DNA of 8,461 nt, from positions 1 to 8,461 of the forward strand of contig JASFBI010000055.1 in NCBI GenBank assembly GCA_030149595.1, written 5' to 3'. A program made the position numbers and the translations under genes. Of this stretch, positions 1 to 6,339 are shown piece after piece (position 1 is the first letter of the stretch; every line of letters starts with the position of its first letter). The notes under the pieces are model-generated. The model saw nothing but the letters and a program-made list of their open reading frames with translations. It searched no databases and was not told the origin of the DNA. The DNA is from Desulfobacterales bacterium. GTDB taxonomy: Bacteria > Desulfobacterota > Desulfobacteria > Desulfobacterales > DAOWNP01.

Positions 1-100
1 TTTGTCCAATTTCTACGTTAAAAAATAAATTTAATCCTCGGAATACAACGGGTATACCTGCGGTTAAATTATTTTTTTTGCCTTGAACTTGAAAAAATTT
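1..100 (-). other. Open frame of unknown identity after fliI, no start codon, cut by the window edge
   Basis: This is the only minus-strand frame that stays open from just after fliI to the window edge (33 codons). It encodes a peptide containing GIPVVFRGLNLFF and NVEIGQ. A TGA at 103-101 closes it upstream and it has no ATG, GTG or TTG start. An ATG at 104-102 lies in another frame and stops at 69-71 after 11 codons. Loss of one base in the intervening A4, T6 or A8 runs would join that ATG to the open frame. fliJ is the usual gene here, but the peptide does not look like the FliJ N-terminus, which is typically a charged coiled coil. A plus-strand frame (3-86, ending TGA) is equally open, so this could instead be the tail of a convergent gene. 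I do not recognise either product. The frame may be non-coding, a broken gene or a sequencing error. Confidence 0.25.
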
Positions 101-107
101 TCATTCT

Positions 108-122
108 GTAACAGCCTGTCAC
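108..122 (-). terminator. Small hairpin just after the fliI stop; weak terminator candidate
   Basis: Three bases after the fliI TAG stop the minus strand reads GTGACAGGCTGTTAC. This can fold into a 6-bp stem (one G-T pair) with a GGC loop. A T6 run follows about 10 bases later (97-92), further away than in a normal intrinsic terminator. The stem is short, so it may have no function. Confidence 0.2.
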
Positions 123-125
123 GCA

Positions 126-1478
126 CTATTTAATGATTGTTTCTAATTTGCTTATTGAATTTTCATAACTTACACCAGTATTTATATCCTGTTTTAAAAA
201 AGAATCTATTTCCGGCATAATTTTTTTTGCATAATCAATTTTAGGGTTAGATCCGTCAACATAGGCTCCAATTGAAATCATATCTTCAGCATTTCTATAC
301 AAAGCGAGTATTTCAACTGCTTTTGCTTTTAAATGTAAATGTTTTTGATCAACAATATCTTTCATAACACGGCTGACACTACCGAGTATTTCTATGGATG
401 GATAATGGCCTTTATTAGCCAGATCTCTGGAAAGCACTATATGGCCGTCTGTTATAGATCTGACCGTATCTCCTACGGGATCATTTAAATCATCACCTTC
501 TACAAGAACAGTATATATGCCTGTAATACTTCCTTTTCCGGAAACATTACCGGCTCTTTCTAAAAGAACAGGTATCTGAGCAAAAAAAGATGGGGTATAT
601 CCTCTGTTTGTAGGGGGTTCACCTGCTGCAAGTCCGACATCTCTTGATGACATGGCAAATCTTGTAACAGAGTCCATTAATAAAAGTACATTTTTCCCCT
701 GATCTCTGAAATATTCTGCCATGGTTGTGGCAAGATATGCACCGCGCATTCTTACAAGGGGAGGGGAATCAGAAGTTGCAGCAATAACTACTGCTTTTTT
801 CATACCGTCATCACCTAAAACGTCCTCCACAAAATCTTTAACTTCTCTTCCACGTTCACCTATAAGACCTACAATAGTTACATCTGCTGAAGTATGCCTG
901 ACCATCATGCCCATAAGAACACTTTTGCCTACACCAGAGCCTGCCATAATAGCAATACGCTGTCCTTGTCCTATTGTAATCATGGAATTAATGGCACAAA
1001 CGCCCACATCCATAATCTTTTTTATGGGTTTTCGTTCCATTGGGTTTATGGGGACACCATAAAGGGGGTAATAAATACTGGATTCTATGGCTCCTTTCAT
1101 ATCCAAAGGGTTTCCCATACCATCTATAACTCTTCCTATAAAATTTTCTCCTACTGGTGTTTTGGGGTTATTATCTTTTACAATTATCCTGCTTCCTGGG
1201 CTTATACCCCTTGTATCTCCATAGGGCATAAGGAGGAATCTGTCATCTTTAAATCCAATCACTTCTGCAATAATTTTTTTACCTAATTTATTTTCCACCA
1301 GACAGAGGCTTCCAATACTCATTCCTAATCCGCGGCCTTCGCAAATAAGGCCTATAACTTTAGTTATTCTGCCGTCTAAGGTTATAACAGAACTTTTTTC
1401 AACAGCATTTATATAATTGTCCCAATCTATGTTTATATTATAATCAGGTATTTTATCACTGGACGATACTGTTAACAT
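126..1478 (-). CDS. fliI: Flagellar type III export ATPase FliI
   Basis: FliI is the cytoplasmic ATPase of the flagellar export apparatus. It helps release chaperones and deliver rod, hook and filament subunits to the export gate, in complex with FliH and FliJ. The 450-residue protein has the normal family length. It has an N-terminal beta-barrel-like region (about 30-100), Walker A AGSGVGKS (179-186), the catalytic loop GERGREV (207-213, E208), Walker B VLLLMDS (264-270, D269) and the FliI/F1-type signature around PSIEILGSVSR (360-370) with the likely arginine finger R370. A helical C-terminal domain follows. All key residues are present, so the enzyme looks active. The ATG start lies 29 bases after the fliH stop with AAGAG about 9 bases upstream. 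The related type III secretion ATPase SctN is less likely, because every neighbour is flagellar. Confidence 0.97.
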   Translation of the reverse strand: MLTVSSSDKIPDYNINIDWDNYINAVEKSSVITLDGRITKVIGLICEGRGLGMSIGSLCLVENKLGKKIIAEVIGFKDDRFLLMPYGDTRGISPGSRIIVKDNNPKTPVGENFIGRVIDGMGNPLDMKGAIESSIYYPLYGVPINPMERKPIKKIMDVGVCAINSMITIGQGQRIAIMAGSGVGKSVLMGMMVRHTSADVTIVGLIGERGREVKDFVEDVLGDDGMKKAVVIAATSDSPPLVRMRGAYLATTMAEYFRDQGKNVLLLMDSVTRFAMSSRDVGLAAGEPPTNRGYTPSFFAQIPVLLERAGNVSGKGSITGIYTVLVEGDDLNDPVGDTVRSITDGHIVLSRDLANKGHYPSIEILGSVSRVMKDIVDQKHLHLKAKAVEILALYRNAEDMISIGAYVDGSNPKIDYAKKIMPEIDSFLKQDINTGVSYENSISKLETIIK

Positions 1479-1507
1479 AGGGTTTAACTCTTAGTTTGAA
1501 ATTGTTT

Positions 1508-2359
1508 TTATTTTGGTTTAAATGATTTAATCATGCTTTGTCTTACTGCATCTAATCTTGAATCAATGCTGGAATTTACCTCTCCTTGGCCGGTTACAAT
1601 CTTGCATCCTCCCTGATTGATGGAGGGGTTTGATATTATTGTTACATTTTTTAATTCGCGGATTTCATCAAAAAAATCTTCTTTTATTGCTTCAATATAT
1701 TCATAATCATCAGGATTTACATTTATAATAACATCATCAGGTTCAGGAACCAGTTCAAATGCATGTAAAATAGACTTTTTGACCTCTTCCTTGTCTAATT
1801 GAACTTTTCCATAAATAACTTTTTCAGCCACCCTGCATATAAGATTAAGAATCTGTTTTTCATATTTTTTAATAATGTTTTCCCATGCAGCTTCAACTTG
1901 CTTTGCTGCTGTTTCAATTCTCTCTACAACATCTTTAGCATTTTTAAGTCCTGCTTCCATACCATCTTTATTTCCCTGTTCAACTCCCTGGGCATATCCT
2001 TTTTCATAGGCCTCTTTTTTTAATGATTCTATTTCAGATAGAACAGCTTCATTGATTTCTGCATGTACTTCTTCTGTTGGTTTTTGAGTTTGTTCTGCTA
2101 AAGTTTCAGGCATCTCTTTATCTGAAATTTTATCTTCATCTTCATTATTGTCTTTATTTTGGAATAAAGAGGTGAATTTGTTTGTTTCACTGTTTTTGAT
2201 CTGATCTGTATCCTGATCACCAATAGATAAAAGTGTGCTAAAACTGTTGCTCTTTTTTTTCTGGGTGTCAGTATTGTCAGTCTTTTGTTTGGAAACAGGG
2301 AACAGCGGTATCCACTGCTCATCTTTTTTTAACTCCTCTTTAACACTCTTATTAAACAA
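1508..2359 (-). CDS. fliH: Flagellar export apparatus stator protein FliH
   Basis: FliH dimers bind FliI, regulate its ATPase and tether it to the C-ring. The 283-residue protein has three parts. First comes an N-terminal segment with a Trp (W16, in DEQWIPLFP), of the kind that anchors FliH to FliN. Then comes a long polar, acidic, low-complexity linker (about 25-105). A predicted coiled coil and the FliH C-terminal domain (about 140-270) follow, with a NVNPDDYEYI element. Residues A117-G121-G125-G129-G133-G137-A141 form an unbroken AxxxG(xxxG)4xxxA helix repeat, a known FliH hallmark. I chose the TTG at 2359 because AAGGAG sits 6 bases upstream. It overlaps the fliG stop by 8 bp, which suggests translational coupling. 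A TTG at 2383 would add 8 residues but has a more distant Shine-Dalgarno sequence. Confidence 0.93.
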   Translation of the reverse strand: MFNKSVKEELKKDEQWIPLFPVSKQKTDNTDTQKKKSNSFSTLLSIGDQDTDQIKNSETNKFTSLFQNKDNNEDEDKISDKEMPETLAEQTQKPTEEVHAEINEAVLSEIESLKKEAYEKGYAQGVEQGNKDGMEAGLKNAKDVVERIETAAKQVEAAWENIIKKYEKQILNLICRVAEKVIYGKVQLDKEEVKKSILHAFELVPEPDDVIINVNPDDYEYIEAIKEDFFDEIRELKNVTIISNPSINQGGCKIVTGQGEVNSSIDSRLDAVRQSMIKSFKPK

Positions 2360-3365
2360 GTTGTTCTCCTTTTCCGCCTCCAAGTGTTATGGTTCCCTCG
2401 GCTTCCAGCTCTTTTGCTGCAGTTATAACTTCCTGCTGGGCAGCTTCCACTTCAGATAATTTTATAGGACCCATTACTTCAAGATCTTCCAGAAGCATTT
2501 CAGCAGCTCTTGATGAAAGATTGCTGGTTATTTTCTTTTGAAGTTCTTCACTCGCTGTTTTTAAAGCTGTTGTTAATATTGAAGATTCAACCTTTTTTAA
2601 TATCTCACGCATTCCACGGTCATCAACATTAAGAAGATCTTCAAACAGAAACATCAGCTGCCGGATCTCATCTCCTAATTCCTTGTTTTCTTCTTCAACA
2701 GTTTCTAAAACCAGATCTTCGGTTGATTTATCTACACCACCTAATATATCAACCAGATTTTGTACGCTTGTAGATTTTATATGACTGCCTGTTCCACTTA
2801 TTTCACTCAATTCATTTTTCATTGAGTCATCGACTGTTCTTATTATCTCTTCTGAAATATTACCAAGTTTTGCAATTCTTAAGGAAACTTCTTTTTTTTT
2901 TTCATTTGTAAAAGACATAAAAATTTCTGCTGAAGTTTCAGACGGCATGTAAGATAAAACCATGGCAACTGTTTGGGGATGCTCATCGTCAAGGTACATT
3001 ATTAAATTGTTGGTATTAACATTTTTTGTCCATGCAAAAGGAAGTTCTCTTTTGCCTTCCTGAACCTGCTTGAGAAAATGCTGTGCATTTGCTTTATCAA
3101 AAGCTTTTGTTATGATTTTATGTATGAAATCATCACCTGCTACAATTGTCTGATCTTTAGATTTAAACTTTTCAATAAACTCTTTTGCAACATCAAGGTA
3201 AAGGTCAGGCATAACCATTTCAAAGTCTGACATTGCAGCGAGAATATTTGAAACTTCTTCTTTATTTATTTTTTTAAATACTGCTGCTGCATACTCTTCG
3301 CCCATCATAAGCAGAAAAATTGCTGCCTTTTCAACTCCTGTAAGCTCTATAAAATTTGTTTTCAT
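2352..3365 (-). CDS. fliG: Flagellar rotor/switch protein FliG
   Basis: FliG sits on the cytoplasmic face of the FliF MS ring. It binds FliM and meets the stator through its C-terminal domain, generating torque and switching. The 337-residue protein has the usual length. Its N-terminal FliF-binding domain begins LTGVEKAAIFLLMMGEE. The middle domain carries the conserved EHPQT motif (128-132). A Gly-Gly linker lies near 209-210. The C-terminal torque domain contains MFLFEDLLNVDDRGMREIL (about 238-256) and the family ending around RAAEMLLEDLE and GPIKLSEVE. The ATG at 3365 overlaps the fliF stop as ATGA and has AGGA 6 bases upstream. An in-frame ATG at 3389 would add 8 residues but has no Shine-Dalgarno sequence and an atypical N-terminus. 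An 11-A tract lies in the gene at 2892-2902. Confidence 0.97.
   Translation of the reverse strand: MKTNFIELTGVEKAAIFLLMMGEEYAAAVFKKINKEEVSNILAAMSDFEMVMPDLYLDVAKEFIEKFKSKDQTIVAGDDFIHKIITKAFDKANAQHFLKQVQEGKRELPFAWTKNVNTNNLIMYLDDEHPQTVAMVLSYMPSETSAEIFMSFTNEKKKEVSLRIAKLGNISEEIIRTVDDSMKNELSEISGTGSHIKSTSVQNLVDILGGVDKSTEDLVLETVEEENKELGDEIRQLMFLFEDLLNVDDRGMREILKKVESSILTTALKTASEELQKKITSNLSSRAAEMLLEDLEVMGPIKLSEVEAAQQEVITAAKELEAEGTITLGGGKGEQLV
2366..2371 (-). promoter_or_regulatory. Ribosome binding site of fliH, inside the end of fliG
   Basis: The minus strand reads AAGGAG, then AACAAC, then a TTG codon at 2359. The 6-base spacing favours this TTG as the fliH start over the TTG at 2383. The site lies within the last codons of fliG, so fliH translation is probably coupled to fliG. 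Confidence 0.7.
2892..2902 (-). repeat. Homopolymer of 11 A (coding strand) inside fliG
   Basis: The coding strand has eleven consecutive A over the codons for Glu-Lys-Lys-Lys (Lys156-158 of FliG). Ten-base A tracts also occur in fliF at 3808-3817 and 4405-4414 and in the TPR gene at 8363-8372. Such runs can cause replication or transcription slippage. They may also simply reflect AAA lysine codons in an AT-rich genome. Confidence 0.6.
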
Positions 3366-4936
3366 TTTTGTTCCTGCTCCATAGCCCATATTTTTAAGAT
3401 TTTAACTGTTTTATCTATGTTGTCATTTGCAAAAAGCATAGCCTGGTCAACTGATGTCAGCTTTACAGGTTCAGGCAAAGCCTCTTTTTTCTCATTTTCC
3501 AGTCTCTTTAATTCTTCTGCATCTTCAATGGCTTTAGTTTTAATTTCCTGAATAGATTTAACAAATGGGAGAACAACAAATATAAAAAGCAGGAGGATAA
3601 CAAATATATTAAGCAGGCTTTTTCCGTATTTTTTAATAAAATTATGGAAATCAAACTCTGTTTTTTCAGTTAACATGCCGTCCATTTCAAGGAAAAACGG
3701 GAATGATTCAACAGAAACCTGATCTTCGCGATCAGCATTATAGCCCATTGCCTGGCGAACAATAACAGCAAATCGATCTAATTCAGATTTCGTTCTTGGG
3801 TTATATATTTTTTTTTTGGTTCCGGCTTCATTTTTCTCAAAAGTATAATTTCCGTCAAGAACTGCTACAACAGAAAGTCGGTTCAGTTTTCCAACTGATT
3901 TTGTTGTTTTTTTAATCTGCCTGTTAATTTCATAGTTTATGGTTTCATTTTTCTTTTCATTTTTTATTTCACTTTTTCTGGCAATGCCTTGAGGACCTGT
4001 AGATGTTACAGGATTCACACTGGATACATCACCGGCAGGACCTGTTTTTTTGTCTGCAGTTTCAACAATATTATTACTGCTTCTTACAACAAAGGTATCT
4101 GGATCATATATCTCTTCATTTAGATCTATCTGGTCAAAGTCCATATCTGCTGTAACCCTTACAATGGCCTTGCCTTTTCCCACAATTTTTTCAAGCATGG
4201 TCTGAATTCTTATGGCTTTTAGCTGCTCAAAATTTGTTTTGTATTCTAACTGTGTATTTGCCATGGAATTGATTTCTTCTTCACCAGTCCCTCTTGAAAG
4301 CATATTGCCATTTGTATCAACAACTGTAACTTGGTCAGAGTTTAAATTATCAACAGAACTTGCTACGAGGTATACTACAGAAGAAATTTTCTCTTTTGAT
4401 AATTTTTTTTTTAATTTAAGTAAAACAGAAGCTGAAGCAGGTCTCTCTTCTTCTATGAACACAGACTCTTTGGCCATAACTATCATAACCTTTGCATCTT
4501 CTATCTCCTTAAACTCCTTTATAGTTTTTGCAAGTTCACCCTGGAGGGCACGTTGATAATTGAGATTTTGTACAAATTCAGTGGTGCCAAATGTTGTTTC
4601 ATCAAATATTTCAAAACCCACTGTTTTTTCATTTGGCAGACCCTCCCCTGCAAGAGACAGGCGGAGGTCATATAGCTTTTTTGCAGGAACCATGATTATG
4701 CTGCCGTTTCCTGACAGTTGATAGGGTATTTTTTGTTCTTTTAACTTTTCTACTATCTTAAAAGCATCTTCAGATGATATACCCGAATAAAGAATCTGGT
4801 AGTCAGTTTTATTTGCCCATATAAATATAGAGATGAATCCGGTAAAAACAAAACCCATTATTATCCCCATCATAATTTTTTTTGACAGGGGCATCTCTTT
4901 GTATATTTTTATTATCTGTTCTTTTACTGGATTCAT
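3362..4936 (-). CDS. fliF: Flagellar MS-ring protein FliF
   Basis: FliF multimerises in the inner membrane to form the MS ring, the base on which the rod, C-ring and export apparatus assemble. The 524 residues are at the short end of normal. Membrane helices lie at about 21-40 and 441-459. Between them is the periplasmic region with family motifs: GEGLPNEKTVGFEIFD (97-112), FVQNLNYQRALQGELAKTI (121-139), RPASASVLLKL (165-175), VTVVDTNGNMLS (203-214), and NYEINRQIKK followed by LNRLSVVAVLDG (334-362). The cytoplasmic tail ends in AMLFANDNIDKTVKILKIW, matching the FliG-binding tail. The gene starts with ATG 137 bp after fliE and lacks a strong Shine-Dalgarno sequence (AAGA only). It overlaps fliG by 4 bp. 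The coding strand carries two A10 tracts. Confidence 0.97.
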   Translation of the reverse strand: MNPVKEQIIKIYKEMPLSKKIMMGIIMGFVFTGFISIFIWANKTDYQILYSGISSEDAFKIVEKLKEQKIPYQLSGNGSIIMVPAKKLYDLRLSLAGEGLPNEKTVGFEIFDETTFGTTEFVQNLNYQRALQGELAKTIKEFKEIEDAKVMIVMAKESVFIEEERPASASVLLKLKKKLSKEKISSVVYLVASSVDNLNSDQVTVVDTNGNMLSRGTGEEEINSMANTQLEYKTNFEQLKAIRIQTMLEKIVGKGKAIVRVTADMDFDQIDLNEEIYDPDTFVVRSSNNIVETADKKTGPAGDVSSVNPVTSTGPQGIARKSEIKNEKKNETINYEINRQIKKTTKSVGKLNRLSVVAVLDGNYTFEKNEAGTKKKIYNPRTKSELDRFAVIVRQAMGYNADREDQVSVESFPFFLEMDGMLTEKTEFDFHNFIKKYGKSLLNIFVILLLFIFVVLPFVKSIQEIKTKAIEDAEELKRLENEKKEALPEPVKLTSVDQAMLFANDNIDKTVKILKIWAMEQEQK

Positions 4937-4951
4937 ATTATCTTTATTATT

Positions 4952-4980
4952 ATTACAAAGTTAATAATTTTCTATATCAA
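4952..4980 (-). promoter_or_regulatory. Possible sigma-70-type promoter in front of fliF
   Basis: The minus strand has TTGATA (4980-4975), a 17-base spacer and TGTAAT (4957-4952). Each hexamer matches the sigma-70 consensus at five of six positions, at the ideal spacing. Transcription would start only about 8 bases before the fliF ATG, giving an almost leaderless mRNA. In such AT-rich DNA a chance match is quite possible. If real, it would let fliFGHI be transcribed separately from flgBC-fliE. Confidence 0.35.
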
Positions 4981-5009
4981 ATGTTTGTAACTTGCCATGA
5001 TCAAAAGTA

Positions 5010-5062
5010 AAAAAATATTCTGGGAAACAGTGGTATGTTGAAAACAGGGGGAAATATTTTTT
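5010..5062 (-). other. AT-rich stem-loop in the fliE-fliF gap
   Basis: The plus-strand arms AAAAAATATTC (5010-5020) and GAAATATTTTTT (5051-5062) pair with one bulge, around a 30-base loop that repeats CTGTTT on the minus strand. On the minus-strand transcript the second arm ends in a run of seven U. This resembles a weak terminator or attenuator, but the stem has almost no GC pairs and would be unstable. Confidence 0.25.
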
Positions 5063-5073
5063 GTAAGTCAGAG

Positions 5074-5403
5074 TTAAACAGGCATTCTCATTATCTCTTT
5101 GTAAGCCTCCATAACCTTTCCTCTGACCTGTAGTAATAAGCGCATGGAAATATCTGCCTGGGTAATATCTAACATGCCTTCATGAATCCCCATTTCGCCT
5201 TTAGTAACTTTTGTAATAGATTCATCGGATTTAAACTGGTCGGCATTAATCCCATTAACAGCAGAGGTGAGCTTCTCCTTAAAGCTTTCTTTGGTTTTAT
5301 CAGTTGTTGAATTACTGTTTACAAACTTTTGTGTAAGCTGTCCGAGTCCTGATAATTTATCCATGACTTTCCCCTGAATTGAAGTAAAATTATTTGTAGA
5401 CAT
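5074..5403 (-). CDS. fliE: Flagellar hook-basal body protein FliE
   Basis: FliE is a small exported protein that joins the MS ring to the proximal rod and is among the first substrates of the export apparatus. The 109 residues match the family length. The C-terminus QVRGKVMEAYKEIMRMPV (about 92-109) is the near-invariant FliE ending, and the upstream helix (ITQADISMRLLL) fits as well. The ATG at 5403 is chosen; a GTG directly before it (5406) would add one residue. Neither has a clear Shine-Dalgarno sequence. The start is only 9 bases after the flgC stop, so expression may depend on coupling to flgC. It is followed by the longest gap in the operon (137 bp). Confidence 0.95.
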   Translation of the reverse strand: MSTNNFTSIQGKVMDKLSGLGQLTQKFVNSNSTTDKTKESFKEKLTSAVNGINADQFKSDESITKVTKGEMGIHEGMLDITQADISMRLLLQVRGKVMEAYKEIMRMPV

Positions 5404-5412
5404 CACAACAAG

Positions 5413-5847
5413 CTATTTGCCAATTTCAAGAGCTTTTAAAATCATTGTTTTAGCGTTTGATATGGCTGTAATATTTGCTTCATATGCACGCCTTGCTACC
5501 ATAAGATCTGCTATTTCTGTTAAAGGATTTATATTTGGCATGGCAACATAGCCTGTTTTGGGGTCAGCATCAGGGTGTGCAGGGTTATGAACAAGCTGAT
5601 AATCATCATCAGATTCAACTATTTCAGATACTTTTACATTTATTTTTGCATTAATAAAATCTTTAAAAGTATTTTCAAAATCATTGTAATTATCTGCTTC
5701 AAAAGCAACCATTTTTCTTTTATATGGCCCGCCGTTTTCTGTTCTTGTTGTTTCAACATTGGCAAGGTTTTCAGAAACTACGTTAACCTTTGTTCTTTGA
5801 GCACTAAGTCCTGATGCACTAATTTCCATTGATGAGAAAAGATCCAT
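5413..5847 (-). CDS. flgC: Flagellar proximal rod protein FlgC
   Basis: FlgC is a proximal rod subunit in the periplasmic drive shaft, exported by the flagellar type III system without a cleaved signal peptide. The 144-residue protein has the normal size. The N-terminal rod signature is ISASGLSAQRTKVNVVSENL (about 9-28), followed by the FlgC-specific TTRTENGGPYKRK. The C-terminal half has GYVAMPNINPL and the family motif RRAYEANITAISNAK, ending in ALEIGK. The ATG is 3 bases after the flgB stop, with AAGGAGG 10 bases upstream inside flgB. Coexpression with flgB is therefore likely. Confidence 0.97.
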   Translation of the reverse strand: MDLFSSMEISASGLSAQRTKVNVVSENLANVETTRTENGGPYKRKMVAFEADNYNDFENTFKDFINAKINVKVSEIVESDDDYQLVHNPAHPDADPKTGYVAMPNINPLTEIADLMVARRAYEANITAISNAKTMILKALEIGK

Positions 5848-5850
5848 TAT

Positions 5851-6261
5851 TTATTTGCCTCCTTCAATTATAGCCTGTTTTAACATGCTTATTTTTCTCA
5901 GTAACATCTCAACACTCATTCTAAATTTTATGTTATTTTCAGATAAATTTTTCATCTCTTTATCAATATCTACTGAATCAAGATGGTATTTATCTGCCAT
6001 ATCATCCTCATTTTCTTCAGTTAAAATATAACCTGATAATGAACTTTGGGCATAATGTTTTTCATTAGTTTGAAAAAGTTTGCCGCTTTTGTTGTTTAAT
6101 TCTGCATCCAGGGTTTTTTTGAAATCAATGTCCTGTGGTTTATAGCCTGTTGTGTCTACATTGGCGATATTACTTGAAATCATATTGTGGCGGACAGTTG
6201 AAATTTCAAGAGAATTTTTTAAAACTGCAAAAGCTTTGTTATCTAATAATTTAAAATCCAT
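5851..6261 (-). CDS. flgB: Flagellar proximal rod protein FlgB
   Basis: FlgB is a proximal rod subunit at the MS-ring end, assembled with FlgC, FlgF and FliE. The 136-residue protein has the expected length. The N-terminal rod motif NMISSNIANVDTTGYKPQDI (about 26-45) is diagnostic. The C-terminal amphipathic helix (NIKFRMSVEMLLRKISMLKQAI) fits the axial-protein coiled coil. The ATG at 6261 has AGGAG 8 bases upstream (6274-6270), one of the better Shine-Dalgarno sites in the window. It is the first gene of the flagellar transcription unit and has a sigma-54-type promoter directly upstream. Confidence 0.96.
   Translation of the reverse strand: MDFKLLDNKAFAVLKNSLEISTVRHNMISSNIANVDTTGYKPQDIDFKKTLDAELNNKSGKLFQTNEKHYAQSSLSGYILTEENEDDMADKYHLDSVDIDKEMKNLSENNIKFRMSVEMLLRKISMLKQAIIEGGK
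5858..5864 (-). promoter_or_regulatory. Ribosome binding site of flgC within the last codons of flgB
   Basis: The coding strand reads AAGGAGG, encoding part of the Glu-Gly-Gly-Lys end of FlgB, 10 bases before the flgC ATG. It supports that start and translational coupling of the pair. Confidence 0.75.
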
Positions 6262-6303
6262 AATAGCTTCTCCTGCTCATCTAAAAAAATAGGAATATAT
6301 TTG

Positions 6304-6317
6304 ATTTAATATTAAAT
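6304..6317. repeat. 14-bp perfect AT palindrome at the predicted flgB transcription start
   Basis: ATTTAATATTAAAT is a perfect palindrome. It lies downstream of the sigma-54 promoter and is centred close to the +1 expected about 12 bases after the -12 element (around 6311). It could be an operator or a chance AT palindrome. A related 16-bp palindrome lies at the start of the regulator gene. Confidence 0.4.
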
Positions 6318-6321
6318 AAAC

Positions 6322-6338
6322 AGCAAAAAATATACCGT
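6322..6338 (-). promoter_or_regulatory. Sigma-54 (-24/-12) promoter upstream of flgB
   Basis: The minus strand reads ACGGTATATTTTTTGCT. GG (6336-6335) and GC (6324-6323) are separated by exactly 10 bases, and the -12 element TTGCT matches the consensus fully. The -24 element (CGGTAT against TGGCAC) is weaker. It lies 60 bases upstream of the flgB ATG and immediately after the gene for a sigma-54 activator, which makes it biologically likely. It would drive flgBC-fliE and probably fliFGHI. Confidence 0.65.
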
Positions 6339-6339
6339 A

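Noticed and set aside
1..100. Weak resemblance of the open frame to the N-terminal part of an ABC ATPase
   Set aside because: Only about 30 residues are visible, with no Walker A motif and no start codon, so no family can be assigned.
721..1286. Two overlapping plus-strand open frames inside fliI
   Set aside because: They are the reverse shadow of a fully conserved FliI reading frame and resemble no known protein.
1799..2459. Plus- and minus-strand alternative frames within fliH and the fliG end
   Set aside because: They are Phe/Ser- or Lys/Arg-rich shadows of AT-rich DNA; the FliH and FliG frames have clear family motifs.
3363..3389. Longer FliG start at the ATG at 3389
   Set aside because: It has no Shine-Dalgarno sequence and adds 8 residues atypical of FliG; the ATG at 3365 has AGGA at good spacing and an ATGA overlap with fliF.
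4212..4556. Plus-strand open frame of about 114 codons inside fliF
   Set aside because: It lies opposite conserved FliF periplasmic motifs and has no convincing start context.
4985..5000. TGGCAAG on the minus strand before fliF as a possible second sigma-54 promoter
   Set aside because: The GG is followed at the right distance by AC rather than GC and there is no TTGC element.
5575..5814. Plus-strand frame rich in Ile, Phe and Cys opposite flgC, looking like a small membrane protein
   Set aside because: The hydrophobicity comes from reading antisense to Asn/Lys-rich FlgC codons; FlgC is strongly supported.
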